64,000 nt of DNA from Propionispora sp. 2/2-37 (GCF_001298735.1 NZ_CYSP01000002.1:248001-312000), one strand, 5' to 3'. Counted from the stretch's first letter, positions 15,801 through 25,202 are shown. Notes: generated from the letters alone by a model not told the origin. Program-made: numbers and translations.

Positions 15801-15830
15801 GCAAGAGTCAGGCCAAGACCTGACTCTTGC
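15801..15830. terminator. Strong hairpin between bamA and the small-barrel gene
   Basis: Perfect 12-base stem GCAAGAGTCAGG / CCTGACTCTTGC with a six-base loop. Neither strand has a T-run, so it may be an attenuator or a processing/stability hairpin that lowers expression downstream of bamA. Confidence 0.45.
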
Positions 15831-15876
15831 GAGGCCAAAGCAATCCGCTCACGCGTTTTTGCCTGTTATTGTGAAT

Positions 15877-17604
15877 CTAGAATTGTCCACCAAAGCTAAA
15901 ATGCGTTTTCCCGCCTTCCGAACCTACGGCATAATCAATGCGTACCGGTCCTAACGGGGTAGTAACACGAACGCCGAGGCCGATGCTGCTCTTTAAGTCA
16001 TCCAGTTTATAGCCTTCACCTTCCCAGGCATTACCAAGATCACCAAATACAACACCCTGCACTTTTTTGGCGATCGGCATACGGTACTCTACAGAGGTCA
16101 GCAGCATCTTATCGCCTTCAAACTCATTGTCTTCGTATCCGCGCAATGTATCGCTGCCGCCCAGGCTGAACTTGCCGCTTTGCGGCATTCTGCCGTCGGC
16201 ATACCCTACTTCGGCGCGTACGGCAATGGTGTGATCGCTGCCGACATCGAAATACCGGCGGGTTTCAGCCGTGTATTTGTTGAAGTTGAAATCGCCGCCC
16301 AGAGCCCGTCCGGCAAACTCCGCCGACAGGGAGTAATAACTGCCGGTGGTGGGATTAAACACGTTGTCGCGGTTGTCAAATACTCTGGACAAGGTCACAC
16401 TGCGGGTCAGACCGAAATTATCATACAAATATTCTTCATCTGAACTCACGTCCGTATCGTCCACATGTTCCACATAGGTATCCTTACGGTTTTTCAAGGT
16501 AATGAAGTTTTTCATATATTCGTTTTGCGGCCGGCCCAGCGTAAGATTCCAGCCCTTGCGGTTTCTGTCATAAGTGGAATAGGCATCGCCATTCTCATAA
16601 TCGGTATATTCGTTGGTCATGTCGTAGAACTCAAATCCCAGCGAGGTTTCCTTGCTGTCCAGCCAGGGACGGGTATACCCGATACTGTAATTCCGGTCGC
16701 TGGCTTCACCGCCAAACTCCCAGTGCAGCTTGACCTTATCGCCGGTCCCTCTGAAGTTGTTATCGCCCAACTCAATGATCCCGATCATGCCGTCACTTTC
16801 ACTATAGCCGCCGCCGATGGCAAAGGTACCGGTTTTTTGTTCCACCACATCGGCTTCCAGTACAACGGCATTCGGCTCCTTACCCGGATTGAGTTTCATG
16901 TTGACATCCTCAAAATATCCCAGGTTGTACACTCTTTGCATACCACGGCGAGCGTCCTTGGCATTGAACGGCTCTCCGGTTTTAAGCTTCATTTCCCGTG
17001 TAATAACATAATCTTTCGTCTTGTCATTACCCTTGATCTTAATGTCCTCCAGTACACCTTCATTAATGGAAACGGTGAGCACACCGGCCGGACTCATGGA
17101 AACATCGCTTACCTTGGCCAGAATATAGCCCTGGTCACGGTAATACTGTTCAATCCCTCTGGCATTTTCATTCAATGTTTTGGTATTTAGTATTTTTCCC
17201 TTCTCCAGCTTCAGTATCTCTGTCAGCTTGTCCGTCGGGACCTTGGTGTTCCCCTGAATCACAATATCGGTGAGAACGGGGTTCTCCAGAACCGTGTACA
17301 CAACTTTGACGCCCTCGGGCACTTCGGTAAAATTGGTCACAACGTCAAAAAAATAACCTAATTCATAGATGGCCTGCATATCCTGTTTAACGGCATCCGC
17401 GGTTAGTGCATTCCCTGGTTTCACTTTGACCACTGACATAATGTCGCTGTCGGCTATCGTTGAATTGCCTGTGACCGTCACTTCAGTAACCGTCTTACCG
17501 TTAATGTCGGCCGCCCCAGCGGGAATGGCAGCGGAAAAAACAATTCCGAGGCTAAATGCAGCAGCTACTAGTAACTGCCCATAATAGCGTCGCAGCTTTT
17601 CCAT
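15877..17604 (-). CDS. bamA: Outer-membrane protein assembly factor BamA (three POTRA domains)
   Basis: Omp85-family insertase for outer-membrane beta-barrels. Signal peptide 1-32; three POTRA domains at about 33-110 (VTEVTVTGNSTI), 111-185 (LTDIVIQGNTKV) and 186-265 (LEDIKIKGNDK); then a 16-strand barrel to residue 575. The barrel has the lid-lock signature LRGYEDNEF near 487 and the usual C-terminal strand GPVRIDYAVG ... HFSFGGQF ending in Phe. E. coli BamA has five POTRAs; three is the short form expected in Negativicutes. AAGGAGG precedes the ATG. It leads the bamA-ompH-lpxD unit; no BAM lipoproteins (BamB-E) are nearby. Confidence 0.96.
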   Translation of the reverse strand: MEKLRRYYGQLLVAAAFSLGIVFSAAIPAGAADINGKTVTEVTVTGNSTIADSDIMSVVKVKPGNALTADAVKQDMQAIYELGYFFDVVTNFTEVPEGVKVVYTVLENPVLTDIVIQGNTKVPTDKLTEILKLEKGKILNTKTLNENARGIEQYYRDQGYILAKVSDVSMSPAGVLTVSINEGVLEDIKIKGNDKTKDYVITREMKLKTGEPFNAKDARRGMQRVYNLGYFEDVNMKLNPGKEPNAVVLEADVVEQKTGTFAIGGGYSESDGMIGIIELGDNNFRGTGDKVKLHWEFGGEASDRNYSIGYTRPWLDSKETSLGFEFYDMTNEYTDYENGDAYSTYDRNRKGWNLTLGRPQNEYMKNFITLKNRKDTYVEHVDDTDVSSDEEYLYDNFGLTRSVTLSRVFDNRDNVFNPTTGSYYSLSAEFAGRALGGDFNFNKYTAETRRYFDVGSDHTIAVRAEVGYADGRMPQSGKFSLGGSDTLRGYEDNEFEGDKMLLTSVEYRMPIAKKVQGVVFGDLGNAWEGEGYKLDDLKSSIGLGVRVTTPLGPVRIDYAVGSEGGKTHFSFGGQF

Positions 17605-17671
17605 GAATGACCTCCTTATCTAGTTTTCCAAAAACTACTTGTAAATAGCTACTCTTCCGGATACCTGCCGG

Positions 17672-18262
17672 CTACTGTCCACGCAGCGATTGGCCTGCTA
17701 CCCGAACCAGTTTTTGCATTTCAGCCGGTGATACCACTTCGGCATGAACCGGAGCGGCTGCGGAAGAGTTGTTGTCGGTACTGTTGTTATGGGTGACTTG
17801 CGGAGCTACAGGCCGGTTTTGCGGCGGCTGATAGGCAGTCTGTCCTGCAGGCTGTTCCGGCGGCTCTTCACCGTCGGACGGTAAAACCTCCGGCAGGCTC
17901 TTACGCTGCTCAACAATCTGGGGTACGGCAGGACTGACCGGCAGTTCCGCCTGCTGGTGGACGGCCGCCGGCACGGGATACACGGCTTTTGCCTCCTGCT
18001 GCCACCAATAAGCTCCCCCCGTACCGATCGCGCCCGCCATCAAAGCCAGGCTTAAAGCCAGACCATGGCGCAGCAGCGGATACTTATAACGCCACTGGGA
18101 AGAACGGTGTTCTTCTTTCACTCGCTGCAGTTCGGCCTGAGCCAGCAGCAAATCCAGTTCGCCCCTGATGTCCCGTTCTTTATCAAACGATTCTTCGGCC
18201 CGCACCAGCCAATGGCGGGCCGACCGCAGACGCGCAAGCATATGCTTTTTCAAATCAGCCAT
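17672..18262 (-). CDS. Single-span membrane protein with Pro/Gln-rich periplasmic tail
   Basis: 196 residues from the ATG at 18262 (GGGGTGG upstream; an earlier in-frame ATG at 18328 adds 22 unlikely residues). Residues 1-70 are charged helix (LKKHMLARLRSARHWLVRAEESFD), a membrane span follows at about 73-92, and the rest is a low-complexity Pro/Gln/Asn-rich region of the kind that crosses or binds peptidoglycan, ending in a short helix (SPAEMQKLVRVAG). I do not recognise the family. It sits between the sigma factor and bamA, so it could be an anti-sigma or envelope-spanning partner; both are inference. The N-terminal cytosolic helix next to a sigma gene fits the first. Confidence 0.6.
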   Translation of the reverse strand: MADLKKHMLARLRSARHWLVRAEESFDKERDIRGELDLLLAQAELQRVKEEHRSSQWRYKYPLLRHGLALSLALMAGAIGTGGAYWWQQEAKAVYPVPAAVHQQAELPVSPAVPQIVEQRKSLPEVLPSDGEEPPEQPAGQTAYQPPQNRPVAPQVTHNNSTDNNSSAAAPVHAEVVSPAEMQKLVRVAGQSLRGQ

Positions 18263-18434
18263 TTCCACCACCCCTATTATAACCACAATTCTATAGTCAT
18301 GAGAAGAGGCCAGATTTTGGTCATGCAAAAAATGCTGAAAATCAGTGAATTTACTGTTATTAATTCATTTTTCATTCATTATCTGGCCATATTGGCTAAA
18401 ATCCGCCTCTTTAAAAAAACTTACTCGTTTTTTC

Positions 18435-19085
18435 TTACCAGTTTTGCATGAATTTGGACAACATGCCGCGTATCCGCCGAATGCCTTGTTTTTGCAGCCG
18501 GTAAATATGGGAAATGCTCATATCCAGCGATTCCGCCAAATCCTTGGGTTCCTGCTCTTCGAGATAAACTCCGCTTAACACCAGCTGCTCTTTGGCCGGC
18601 AAGCGTCCCATGGCCTGTTTGACCTGTTCCATTAAATAATTGTACTCGGCCTGCTGGGAAACGCCGGGAGCCGTATCAACCAGCGTATCTCTTAACGTAT
18701 TGCTGTCGTCTCCGTCTTCCGCCGGGCTGTCGATGTACGTCCAGTTTTTCTTGCCTTCCCGCTCCAGGTAGTTCATAATCCGGCCCTGAATCCGGTACTT
18801 GGCATACAGGCTGAAAGCGACACCCCGGGTGTGATTGTAGTTTTCCACCGCTTCAATTAAGCCTACGGTGCCTTCCTGAATCATATCCATAATTACCGGC
18901 TGGTCCACGCGAAACCGCATGGCAGCTTTAAATACAAGCGGCTGATAATGTTCTATGAGCTGCCGCCGGCTATCGAGATCGCCCTCGTCCTTAAATTGCT
19001 GCCACAACAACCGTTCTTCGTCTGGCGCCAACAGGGTAATCTTCCGCAGTTCGGCAAGATAATCCTCAAGTACCATGCAAACCAT
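18435..19085 (-). CDS. Sigma-70-family RNA polymerase sigma factor
   Basis: 216 residues with region 2 (EHYQPLVFKAAMRF, DMIQEGTVGLIEAVENY, then YAKYRIQGRIMNYLE), a short region 3-like linker and region 4 (AMGRLPAKEQLVLSGVYLEEQEPKDLAESLDMSISHIYRLQ) ending in the HTH. The layout is that of group 3 sigma factors (FliA/SigB/sporulation type) rather than ECF. Two candidate ATGs are three codons apart (19085, 19076). No flagellar or sporulation genes are near; its neighbours are tamB and bamA, 35 bases downstream of tamB, so it should be co-transcribed with tamB. It may direct envelope genes; that is inference. No anti-sigma factor is recognisable. Confidence 0.9.
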   Translation of the reverse strand: MVCMVLEDYLAELRKITLLAPDEERLLWQQFKDEGDLDSRRQLIEHYQPLVFKAAMRFRVDQPVIMDMIQEGTVGLIEAVENYNHTRGVAFSLYAKYRIQGRIMNYLEREGKKNWTYIDSPAEDGDDSNTLRDTLVDTAPGVSQQAEYNYLMEQVKQAMGRLPAKEQLVLSGVYLEEQEPKDLAESLDMSISHIYRLQKQGIRRIRGMLSKFMQNW

Positions 19086-19120
19086 TCCTATCCTTATAGT
19101 ATTCCTCTGTGCTTTTGCAC

Positions 19121-22100
19121 TTAAAACCGGTATCGGTATTCCATACCCAGCCGGTGGTCGTTCTCATTATCGGTGCCGCCGGTCAGACTGATTCTCCTGC
19201 TGAGATCGTAACGAAAATCCCATTGGTATTCGTCATGGTCAACACCTATGGTATAGGTAATAAGAAAACGGTCGGTCAGATATTTGGTCATCTCCAGGTT
19301 GTAGCCTTCACGCTCCGCCGTTGCACTCCCCGTACTGCTGGAACCGTCCGTAAAGGTATCACGCACAAAATGGAACTCATCCACGCCTAACGCATTTTGC
19401 AGCATGCTTTCCAGTTCGCTGACAAAACGGATCTGCAGCCCGGCATCCAGCATGCCGAGCAGTTCATCCCGGCCGAAGTCATTATCCTGTCCGTCGTTTT
19501 GCCGCTCAAAATAACGGCTGCGCAGCGTCAAAAGCGACAGGATTTCCTGCTGGCTCATGGCCGGCTCGGAGGTCAGGGAAAAATTCATTTCATCAACCGG
19601 ACCGTTGATGTCCAGATTCACTTTGGTCCTTTGCAGTTTGGTCTCGGCATTCAAATGAATTACCGGCACCAGGGAGCCCACCTGCGTAAATTCGGCAACC
19701 GCCTCTTTAATTTTAAACTGCGTGCGCAGATAACTTACCGAGCCGCGTTTGGCAAAGAAGCGTCCGGAAACATCCGGCCAGCGGGTCGTCCCGCCAAAGT
19801 GCACATGACCGCCCAGTTGCATGTCATAGAGATATGGATTGTAAAGGCGCACTTTATTTTTGGCGATTACCTCCAGGTCCATTCCGAGCTTTAAATCGGA
19901 AGGCTCCAGATCCGGAAGTGCCGGGATATCAATTGTATCATTTTCGAGTACAATACGTCCAGACAAAACCGGCCTTTTCGGTGTACTGACCAACGCCAGA
20001 TTGCCATTAAGCGGCCCTTTGAAGTATTTGCTGTTAACCCCCAGGTTTTCCATGGCGGCCGTTAGGTTATAATCGGCCAGCGTCCATCCCTGCAGCCGGA
20101 CCGTGCCGGTTAAATGGTAGGAACCGGCTCCCATATAGCCTTCAAAGGTATTTATATTTATTTTATCATCTTCAAAACGAATATCAACCCCTACATTCTG
20201 GATGGGATCATTTAGGAAAGAAGGCTTAACTACTCCGCCCTGAACGGAAAAGCTGCCGTTGATCCGCGGCTGGGCCAGCGTTCCCTGAATGGTCAGTTCC
20301 CCCCGGGTTGGTCCCTGGGCCCAGGATATTTCTTTGCTCAAAACCGGCAAAATACTTAAATCGGCTTCATCCAGGCGGAGCTTTATATCCATTTGGTCAG
20401 CCGCCGTTCCCTGCTGGCGTCCGGCGGAACTCAGCGCTGCCAATGGAATCACGCCATAGGCACTGGCCCGGTACGGGCCTTGGGTCAGCAGCAGCTGATT
20501 CACCTGAATCTTGCCGTCATCCAGCATAAATAATCCGTATAGGGAGTCAACTGTGGCGTTTCCCACACTGCCTTCCGTTATTTCCATCGACATATCGGCA
20601 TGCAGGTTGCGGGTTTTTCCGGATATCTGGGCCGCAAAGCCAAGCTTTCCCTTTACCGGCAGCGCTACATCGGATAACGCCGTTATTAACCCGGCATCAA
20701 TATCCCTGCCGCCTACTTCCATATTGATGGCTCCGTTGAAATCGGCCGTACCGCGGGCGGCCAATACGCCCATTCCCTGCCGTGCGTCAAGCTTGTTTAC
20801 CGTCAGCACATCATTCACCAATTGCAAATCCAGCTCGACACTGTCCAGAGGATACTCTTTTATTTTACCGCTGCTTAGGCTGCCGTTCAGCCAAATATCC
20901 GGTTTGGGCAATACCCCTCTGACCTGGATGCGCCCGTTGAGCAGGCCGTCCACGTCATGGGCCGGCACGTTGAAAACCGACAGCAGGGAGGGCAGACGTC
21001 CGTTAGTTACTTCCAAACTGCCATACACCTCATTGGAGGTCAGATTGACACCGCCGCGGAAATTAAAGCTGCCGGTATCCTGCTGAAATTTTAAGTAATA
21101 GATAGTAAGTTGGTTGTTTTGGTAATCCAGCCGGGAATCAACACCTGAAATCGTTTGTCCGTTAAATTCCAGTGCCGCTGCCGCCAACTGTCCGTCAAAC
21201 AGCGGATTGTCCATCGTCCCGGTCAGTTTGCCGGTAAAATTTGCCTGCCCGCTAACCGGATAGGGAAAATTCACATGCAGTTTCGCCAGATCAATATCCT
21301 GCGCCGTAACGTCAAAATTCAGCTGATTGTCCGGATTAACGGTGCCGGATATGGCAATTTTGGTATTTAGCGAATCCACCAGAAAATGATTAACGGTGGT
21401 AACTCCATTTTTTCGCTGATAGGCTCCTTCCGCCCGGGCAATGAGCTGCCCGCGGAAACTGCCTTCCGTCAAAATCAGGCTGCCCTCCATATTGATGTTG
21501 TTTACCGGTCCGGTTACCGTAAGGTCATTGTCCACATTACCAGTTAAGTTTTCTCCGGGTGCCAGCAGTGCAACCAGATTTTCCGCCCGGACCTTACGGG
21601 AAACAATGTGCATATTCACCTCTTTATTCCCGGTAAGGGCGAGAGAACCGTCTATTTGATGACTGCCTGCCCCGTTAAATAATGCGGTCTTATGTAACTG
21701 CAAACTGCCCGTGGTAAGCACCAGCCCCCCCTGCGCACTGGTAAAGGGCTGCTGAAAAACCTGCCCGTCTGCAGCCGTAAAGTCACAGGTAAATACCGGA
21801 TCCTTCAGCGAGCCGGTAACCTGGCCGGTAAAATCCGCTGTTCCGTCCAGGTTGATTTCATTGTCCAGATTTCGCAGCGCAGCAAGCGGCACCGCCTGGC
21901 CGCGTACCGCGACCGCCAGGGCATTTCCCTCCAGCGGCACCACGCCACTGGCGCTGATGCTGCCGTCACCCACCTTGGCATTCAGGTAATCCAGCGTCAG
22001 CACCTCGTTTTGATAAAAGAAACCGCCGGCCAGGTTGCTAAAGCCGATTCCCCCTGCGGAACCGGACGCCATCTGCAGACTTCCGTTGATTACGGCCCCC

Positions 22101-23425
22101 TGTAAAGCACCCTTTCCGGAAATACCAGCCTCAAAATCAGCCCTGCCGGACAGACCGGCAACGCCTGCCGGCACAGCCGAACTGTCTATATTCTTTCCTC
22201 CCACCTGCAGCTGGTATGCGGTATTCGGAATATCCACCGTTCCGGTTGCCGTCAGATGCCCCCCCCACATATCGGCCTGGACATCATATAAAGTAACCAG
22301 TTGATTTTCCATCCGTAATCTGGCCTTGCCATTGGCAATGCCAAACCCGCTGTAATCTCCCTGCGGTAAACGGAACTCTCCCTCCACAACCGGATTATCC
22401 ACCCGGCCGGACACCGCAGCCTGAAAAGCAACTTTTCCCTGCAGGGGGATGGCTAACTCCAGCGCAGCCGGGTCAAACCCGTCCGAAGCCACCGTCAGAT
22501 CGACCACCGGCACCGCAGTATCAAACACGACCTTGCCATTCAGCTTAAGCGGCTGATCCAAAACCCGGGCCGTGGTGGCAAACAGATATAGATTTTCCTC
22601 GCTGAAAACGACCCGTCCATTGATGTCCCTTACCCCGACACCGTCAATATCCAGCGCGGTATTTTCCAGCACCGCTTCGCCGGCCAGTTTGTTTTTTCCG
22701 TTCTGCTGCTGCCAAATGGCAGTAGCCTGTTTTATCGTTCCGTCAACAGGACGCAGCGATCCGCCGGACGGAAACAACACCTTAAAATCGGCCAAAGCCA
22801 GCTCTTCAGCCCAAACTGTCAGCATGTTGCCGGAAGGACTGTTCACTCGCCCTTCTACCTTGACCGGTTGTTCACGGTAAAGGGCCGAACCCTTTACCTG
22901 TATGGCCGGCTGATCGGCAAAATCCGCCTCGCCCTGTACACTGTCAATTTGCCAGGTCTCTCCTGCCGTCTGGATGACGGCCCGGCCGCCAACAAGCTCT
23001 ATTTTGCCGCCAAAATGCTGCTGCTCCTCCTGTTGTTCTTTGACCAGATCTTCCACATTCCAGTCGCCGGCCGACCGTTGTATCAGATATACGGACGGCT
23101 TGTAGACCGTAACCCGTTCCACTGCCTCTGCTGCCGATTTCCCCGTAATAAGTGACAGCAGGCTGAAGCTTACTGTCGCCATATCGCTGTTTGCCAGTAA
23201 AACTTGCTGCTTATCATAAACCGACAGGTCATGGATTGTCAGAGAATGAAATGAATTCAATTCCAAAGTGCCGACAGTGACAGTCGTATCCAGCGCCTGC
23301 GAGAGTTCAACAGCCAACCTGTCCTGGAAACCCGCCATCACCATCCGGCTTTTATTTACCACAAGAATCCCGGCGGCTATTACCAACAAGCCTGCCGCCA
23401 GCAGTACTATTGCTTTCCCCTTCAC
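19121..23425 (-). CDS. tamB: TamB-like translocation/assembly or lipid-transfer protein
   Basis: About 1434 residues, AsmA-like superfamily. N-terminal membrane anchor at about 2-25, then more than 1200 residues of repeated short beta-strands with motifs such as GSLSSGKIKEY, VTGPVNNINMEGSL and GTLAQPRINGSF, which form the hydrophobic beta-taco groove, and the C-terminal TamB/DUF490 domain (QEILSLLTLRSRYF, then LEMTKYLTDRFLITY, ending YRYRF). TamB-type proteins span the periplasm and are thought to move phospholipids to the outer membrane. The GTG at 23425 has AGGTGG five bases upstream; a GTG at 23446 is possible. No TamA is seen, so in diderm Firmicutes it probably works with BamA. Confidence 0.93.
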   Translation of the reverse strand: MKGKAIVLLAAGLLVIAAGILVVNKSRMVMAGFQDRLAVELSQALDTTVTVGTLELNSFHSLTIHDLSVYDKQQVLLANSDMATVSFSLLSLITGKSAAEAVERVTVYKPSVYLIQRSAGDWNVEDLVKEQQEEQQHFGGKIELVGGRAVIQTAGETWQIDSVQGEADFADQPAIQVKGSALYREQPVKVEGRVNSPSGNMLTVWAEELALADFKVLFPSGGSLRPVDGTIKQATAIWQQQNGKNKLAGEAVLENTALDIDGVGVRDINGRVVFSEENLYLFATTARVLDQPLKLNGKVVFDTAVPVVDLTVASDGFDPAALELAIPLQGKVAFQAAVSGRVDNPVVEGEFRLPQGDYSGFGIANGKARLRMENQLVTLYDVQADMWGGHLTATGTVDIPNTAYQLQVGGKNIDSSAVPAGVAGLSGRADFEAGISGKGALQGAVINGSLQMASGSAGGIGFSNLAGGFFYQNEVLTLDYLNAKVGDGSISASGVVPLEGNALAVAVRGQAVPLAALRNLDNEINLDGTADFTGQVTGSLKDPVFTCDFTAADGQVFQQPFTSAQGGLVLTTGSLQLHKTALFNGAGSHQIDGSLALTGNKEVNMHIVSRKVRAENLVALLAPGENLTGNVDNDLTVTGPVNNINMEGSLILTEGSFRGQLIARAEGAYQRKNGVTTVNHFLVDSLNTKIAISGTVNPDNQLNFDVTAQDIDLAKLHVNFPYPVSGQANFTGKLTGTMDNPLFDGQLAAAALEFNGQTISGVDSRLDYQNNQLTIYYLKFQQDTGSFNFRGGVNLTSNEVYGSLEVTNGRLPSLLSVFNVPAHDVDGLLNGRIQVRGVLPKPDIWLNGSLSSGKIKEYPLDSVELDLQLVNDVLTVNKLDARQGMGVLAARGTADFNGAINMEVGGRDIDAGLITALSDVALPVKGKLGFAAQISGKTRNLHADMSMEITEGSVGNATVDSLYGLFMLDDGKIQVNQLLLTQGPYRASAYGVIPLAALSSAGRQQGTAADQMDIKLRLDEADLSILPVLSKEISWAQGPTRGELTIQGTLAQPRINGSFSVQGGVVKPSFLNDPIQNVGVDIRFEDDKININTFEGYMGAGSYHLTGTVRLQGWTLADYNLTAAMENLGVNSKYFKGPLNGNLALVSTPKRPVLSGRIVLENDTIDIPALPDLEPSDLKLGMDLEVIAKNKVRLYNPYLYDMQLGGHVHFGGTTRWPDVSGRFFAKRGSVSYLRTQFKIKEAVAEFTQVGSLVPVIHLNAETKLQRTKVNLDINGPVDEMNFSLTSEPAMSQQEILSLLTLRSRYFERQNDGQDNDFGRDELLGMLDAGLQIRFVSELESMLQNALGVDEFHFVRDTFTDGSSSTGSATAEREGYNLEMTKYLTDRFLITYTIGVDHDEYQWDFRYDLSRRISLTGGTDNENDHRLGMEYRYRF

Positions 23426-23603
23426 CGCAACCACCTGCCCTGTCACTTAATCTGTTCAGTGCCGCAATAAAGCACTTGCCTGTATACGCTACCAAAAAAG
23501 CATAGGAATTTTTTTTACTTCGACAAAGACAGACCATCTTCCTGTATGCAGTTTTTGGAATATTATTCTCCATAGTGCGGTGACTTATGACCGCTTAGGG
23601 CCA

Positions 23604-23669
23604 GGCACCGGAATAGCCGTAACAAAAACCTCCAGGTCCGGTGCCGTTTACTTTACACGAACCTGGAGG
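23604..23669. other. Interleaved inverted repeats (pseudoknot-capable)
   Basis: Arm A1 GGCACCGGA (23604-23612) pairs with A2 TCCGGTGCC (23637-23645). Arm B1 CCTCCAGGT (23629-23637) pairs with B2 ACCTGGAGG (23661-23669). The order A1-B1-A2-B2 means the two perfect nine-base stems either form an H-type pseudoknot or are mutually exclusive hairpins; B1 and A2 share one base. Upstream of tamB on the minus strand, in its leader if transcription starts above 23670. Confidence 0.6.
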
Positions 23670-23756
23670 AGTACACAATTTTTCGTGCTGGTCCATTTTA
23701 AAGAAATTTTTTACAGTTTCTTTGATAAAAGCGACTGTCTTATCCTATACCCAATC

Positions 23757-23805
23757 AAAAAAAAGAGATGTCTCAACCGGTGTATCAACCTAATTGAGAC
23801 ATCTC
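23757..23805 (-). terminator. Intrinsic terminator after the TolC-family gene
   Basis: Perfect 12-base stem GAGATGTCTCAA / TTGAGACATCTC (23765-23776, 23794-23805) followed on the minus strand by eight T. Confidence 0.9.
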
Positions 23806-23852
23806 CCTGGCTTACAAAGTACTGCTCTGTTACAATAAGAAACCTCCCGGCT

Positions 23853-25145
23853 CTATTGAACAGGTACACCCATCGCCATCTCGAGATCGGCTTTGTTGGT
23901 ATTGTAGTCATATAAAGCCTGGACATAGTTGGTTTTGGCTTCCGTCAGCGCCACCTGCGCATCCATCACATCCAGATTGGTGCCAACGCCTGCGGTATAG
24001 CGAACTTTGGCAATTTTAAAATCCTCTTCCGCCTTGTCGACCGTTACCTTGCTGGTTTCAATCCGTTTTTCCGCCTCCCGCATGCTCAAATAAGCCTGGC
24101 GGACCTCCAGCTGCACATTATCTTTGGTCTGCTTGAGGGAATGACCACTCTGTTCATAGGAGGCCTGAGCCGCTTTCACCTTGGATTTGGTAATGCCGGA
24201 GTCAAAAAAGTTCCAGTCGGCGCTTACCCCCACATACCAATGATCTCTGGTATCTCCCGGGAAATCGGTATCTTTCCATTCATATGTACTTGTCACCGCC
24301 ACGGTGGGACGGTACCCGCTCTTGGCTCCCGTAATAGCTTCCTTGGCTTTGTCCTGGGTAACACCGGCTTTCACCAGTTCCGGCCGGTTTTCCAGAGCAT
24401 AGCCGATACACTCTTCCATTGGCAGCGTATATTTCTCATACGCCAGTTCCTGCTTTAACTGCAGTTCGGTATCCAGCGGCAACCCCATTACATTATTAAG
24501 ATTGGATATGGCCAGTTGATAATTATTTTCAGCTTTTATCAACTCCTGCTGGGCATTGGCCAGCTCCACTTCCGACCGCAGTACGTCGGTTTTAGCCACC
24601 GTCCCCACCTCATACTGGGCCCGGACATTGGCCAAGTGGGCAGACAAGTTTTCCACCGATTCTTTATTTACCTGCACCAGGTTACGTGTTTCCAGCATGG
24701 CGAAGTACTTGCTGGCGGCATTATATTTCACCTGCTGCCTGGCGCTGTCCAGATCCAGATCGGCTTCTTTCAGCCCTAATTTAGCCTGTTTAATCTCACT
24801 TTCCAGAGACCCGCCGGTGTAAGGTTTCCAGGTGAGCGTCACATCATTGCCAAAACGATTGCCATCGGCCGTAGGGTACGAATAGGTATAGCTGGCATGA
24901 CTGGACGTGTGAGAGAAAGTACCGGTGACCGATTTACCGGCTTCGGCCCCTTTTACCTGCCAGACGGCATTTTCCCTGCCTGCAGCGGCAATTTTAATCG
25001 CATCGTTATTTTTCAGAGCCAAAGCAATACTCTCTTCCAGCGACAATTCCATCGGCGCAGCCAGTGCAACGGCTGTATTGAAGAAGAAAAAACCCCCGGC
25101 AGCGACAGCGGCCAAACGCTTTTTCCATAATTTGTTCCCTGCCAT
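23853..25145 (-). CDS. TolC-family outer-membrane efflux protein
   Basis: 430 residues. Signal peptide 1-30 (AAVAAGGFFFFNTAVALA), mature start MELSLEESIALALKNNDAI, the usual outer-membrane efflux protein (OEP) repeat start. Two OEP halves are visible, 40-225 and 240-425, each with a long helical hairpin (QEVKYNAASKYFAMLETR-like and QLEVRQAYLSMREAEKR) and the family's YTAGVGTNLDVMDAQ near 380. It forms a trimeric export duct in the outer membrane. No inner-membrane pump or adaptor is adjacent. AGGAGG lies before the ATG. A strong sigma-70 promoter with a palindromic operator just downstream suggests control by a TetR-type repressor. Confidence 0.92.
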   Translation of the reverse strand: MAGNKLWKKRLAAVAAGGFFFFNTAVALAAPMELSLEESIALALKNNDAIKIAAAGRENAVWQVKGAEAGKSVTGTFSHTSSHASYTYSYPTADGNRFGNDVTLTWKPYTGGSLESEIKQAKLGLKEADLDLDSARQQVKYNAASKYFAMLETRNLVQVNKESVENLSAHLANVRAQYEVGTVAKTDVLRSEVELANAQQELIKAENNYQLAISNLNNVMGLPLDTELQLKQELAYEKYTLPMEECIGYALENRPELVKAGVTQDKAKEAITGAKSGYRPTVAVTSTYEWKDTDFPGDTRDHWYVGVSADWNFFDSGITKSKVKAAQASYEQSGHSLKQTKDNVQLEVRQAYLSMREAEKRIETSKVTVDKAEEDFKIAKVRYTAGVGTNLDVMDAQVALTEAKTNYVQALYDYNTNKADLEMAMGVPVQ

Positions 25146-25177
25146 AACATACTTCCTCCTTAATTCTATTACAACGG

Positions 25178-25195
25178 CTTGACTATACAGTCAAG
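25178..25195. promoter_or_regulatory. Palindromic operator at the tolC promoter
   Basis: CTTGACT-ATAC-AGTCAAG, perfect seven-base arms around four bases, located immediately after the predicted transcription start. This is the size and symmetry of TetR/AcrR-family operators and its position would block the polymerase. No regulator gene is adjacent. Confidence 0.65.
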
Positions 25196-25202
25196 CTCTT
25201 TT

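Larger units (their letters stand above)
23426..23852. other. Intergenic region between tolC and tamB: terminator plus interleaved inverted repeats
   Basis: 427 bases without a gene. From the tolC side it contains the tolC terminator (23757-23805), an AT-rich stretch, the interleaved inverted-repeat element (23604-23669), and then about 150 AT-rich bases before tamB that must include its promoter; no hexamer pair stands out clearly. Confidence 0.6.

Noticed and set aside
18435-19085. ECF sigma factor
   Set aside because: Has an extended linker between regions 2 and 4 and region 2 sequence of FliA/SigB-type factors rather than ECF.
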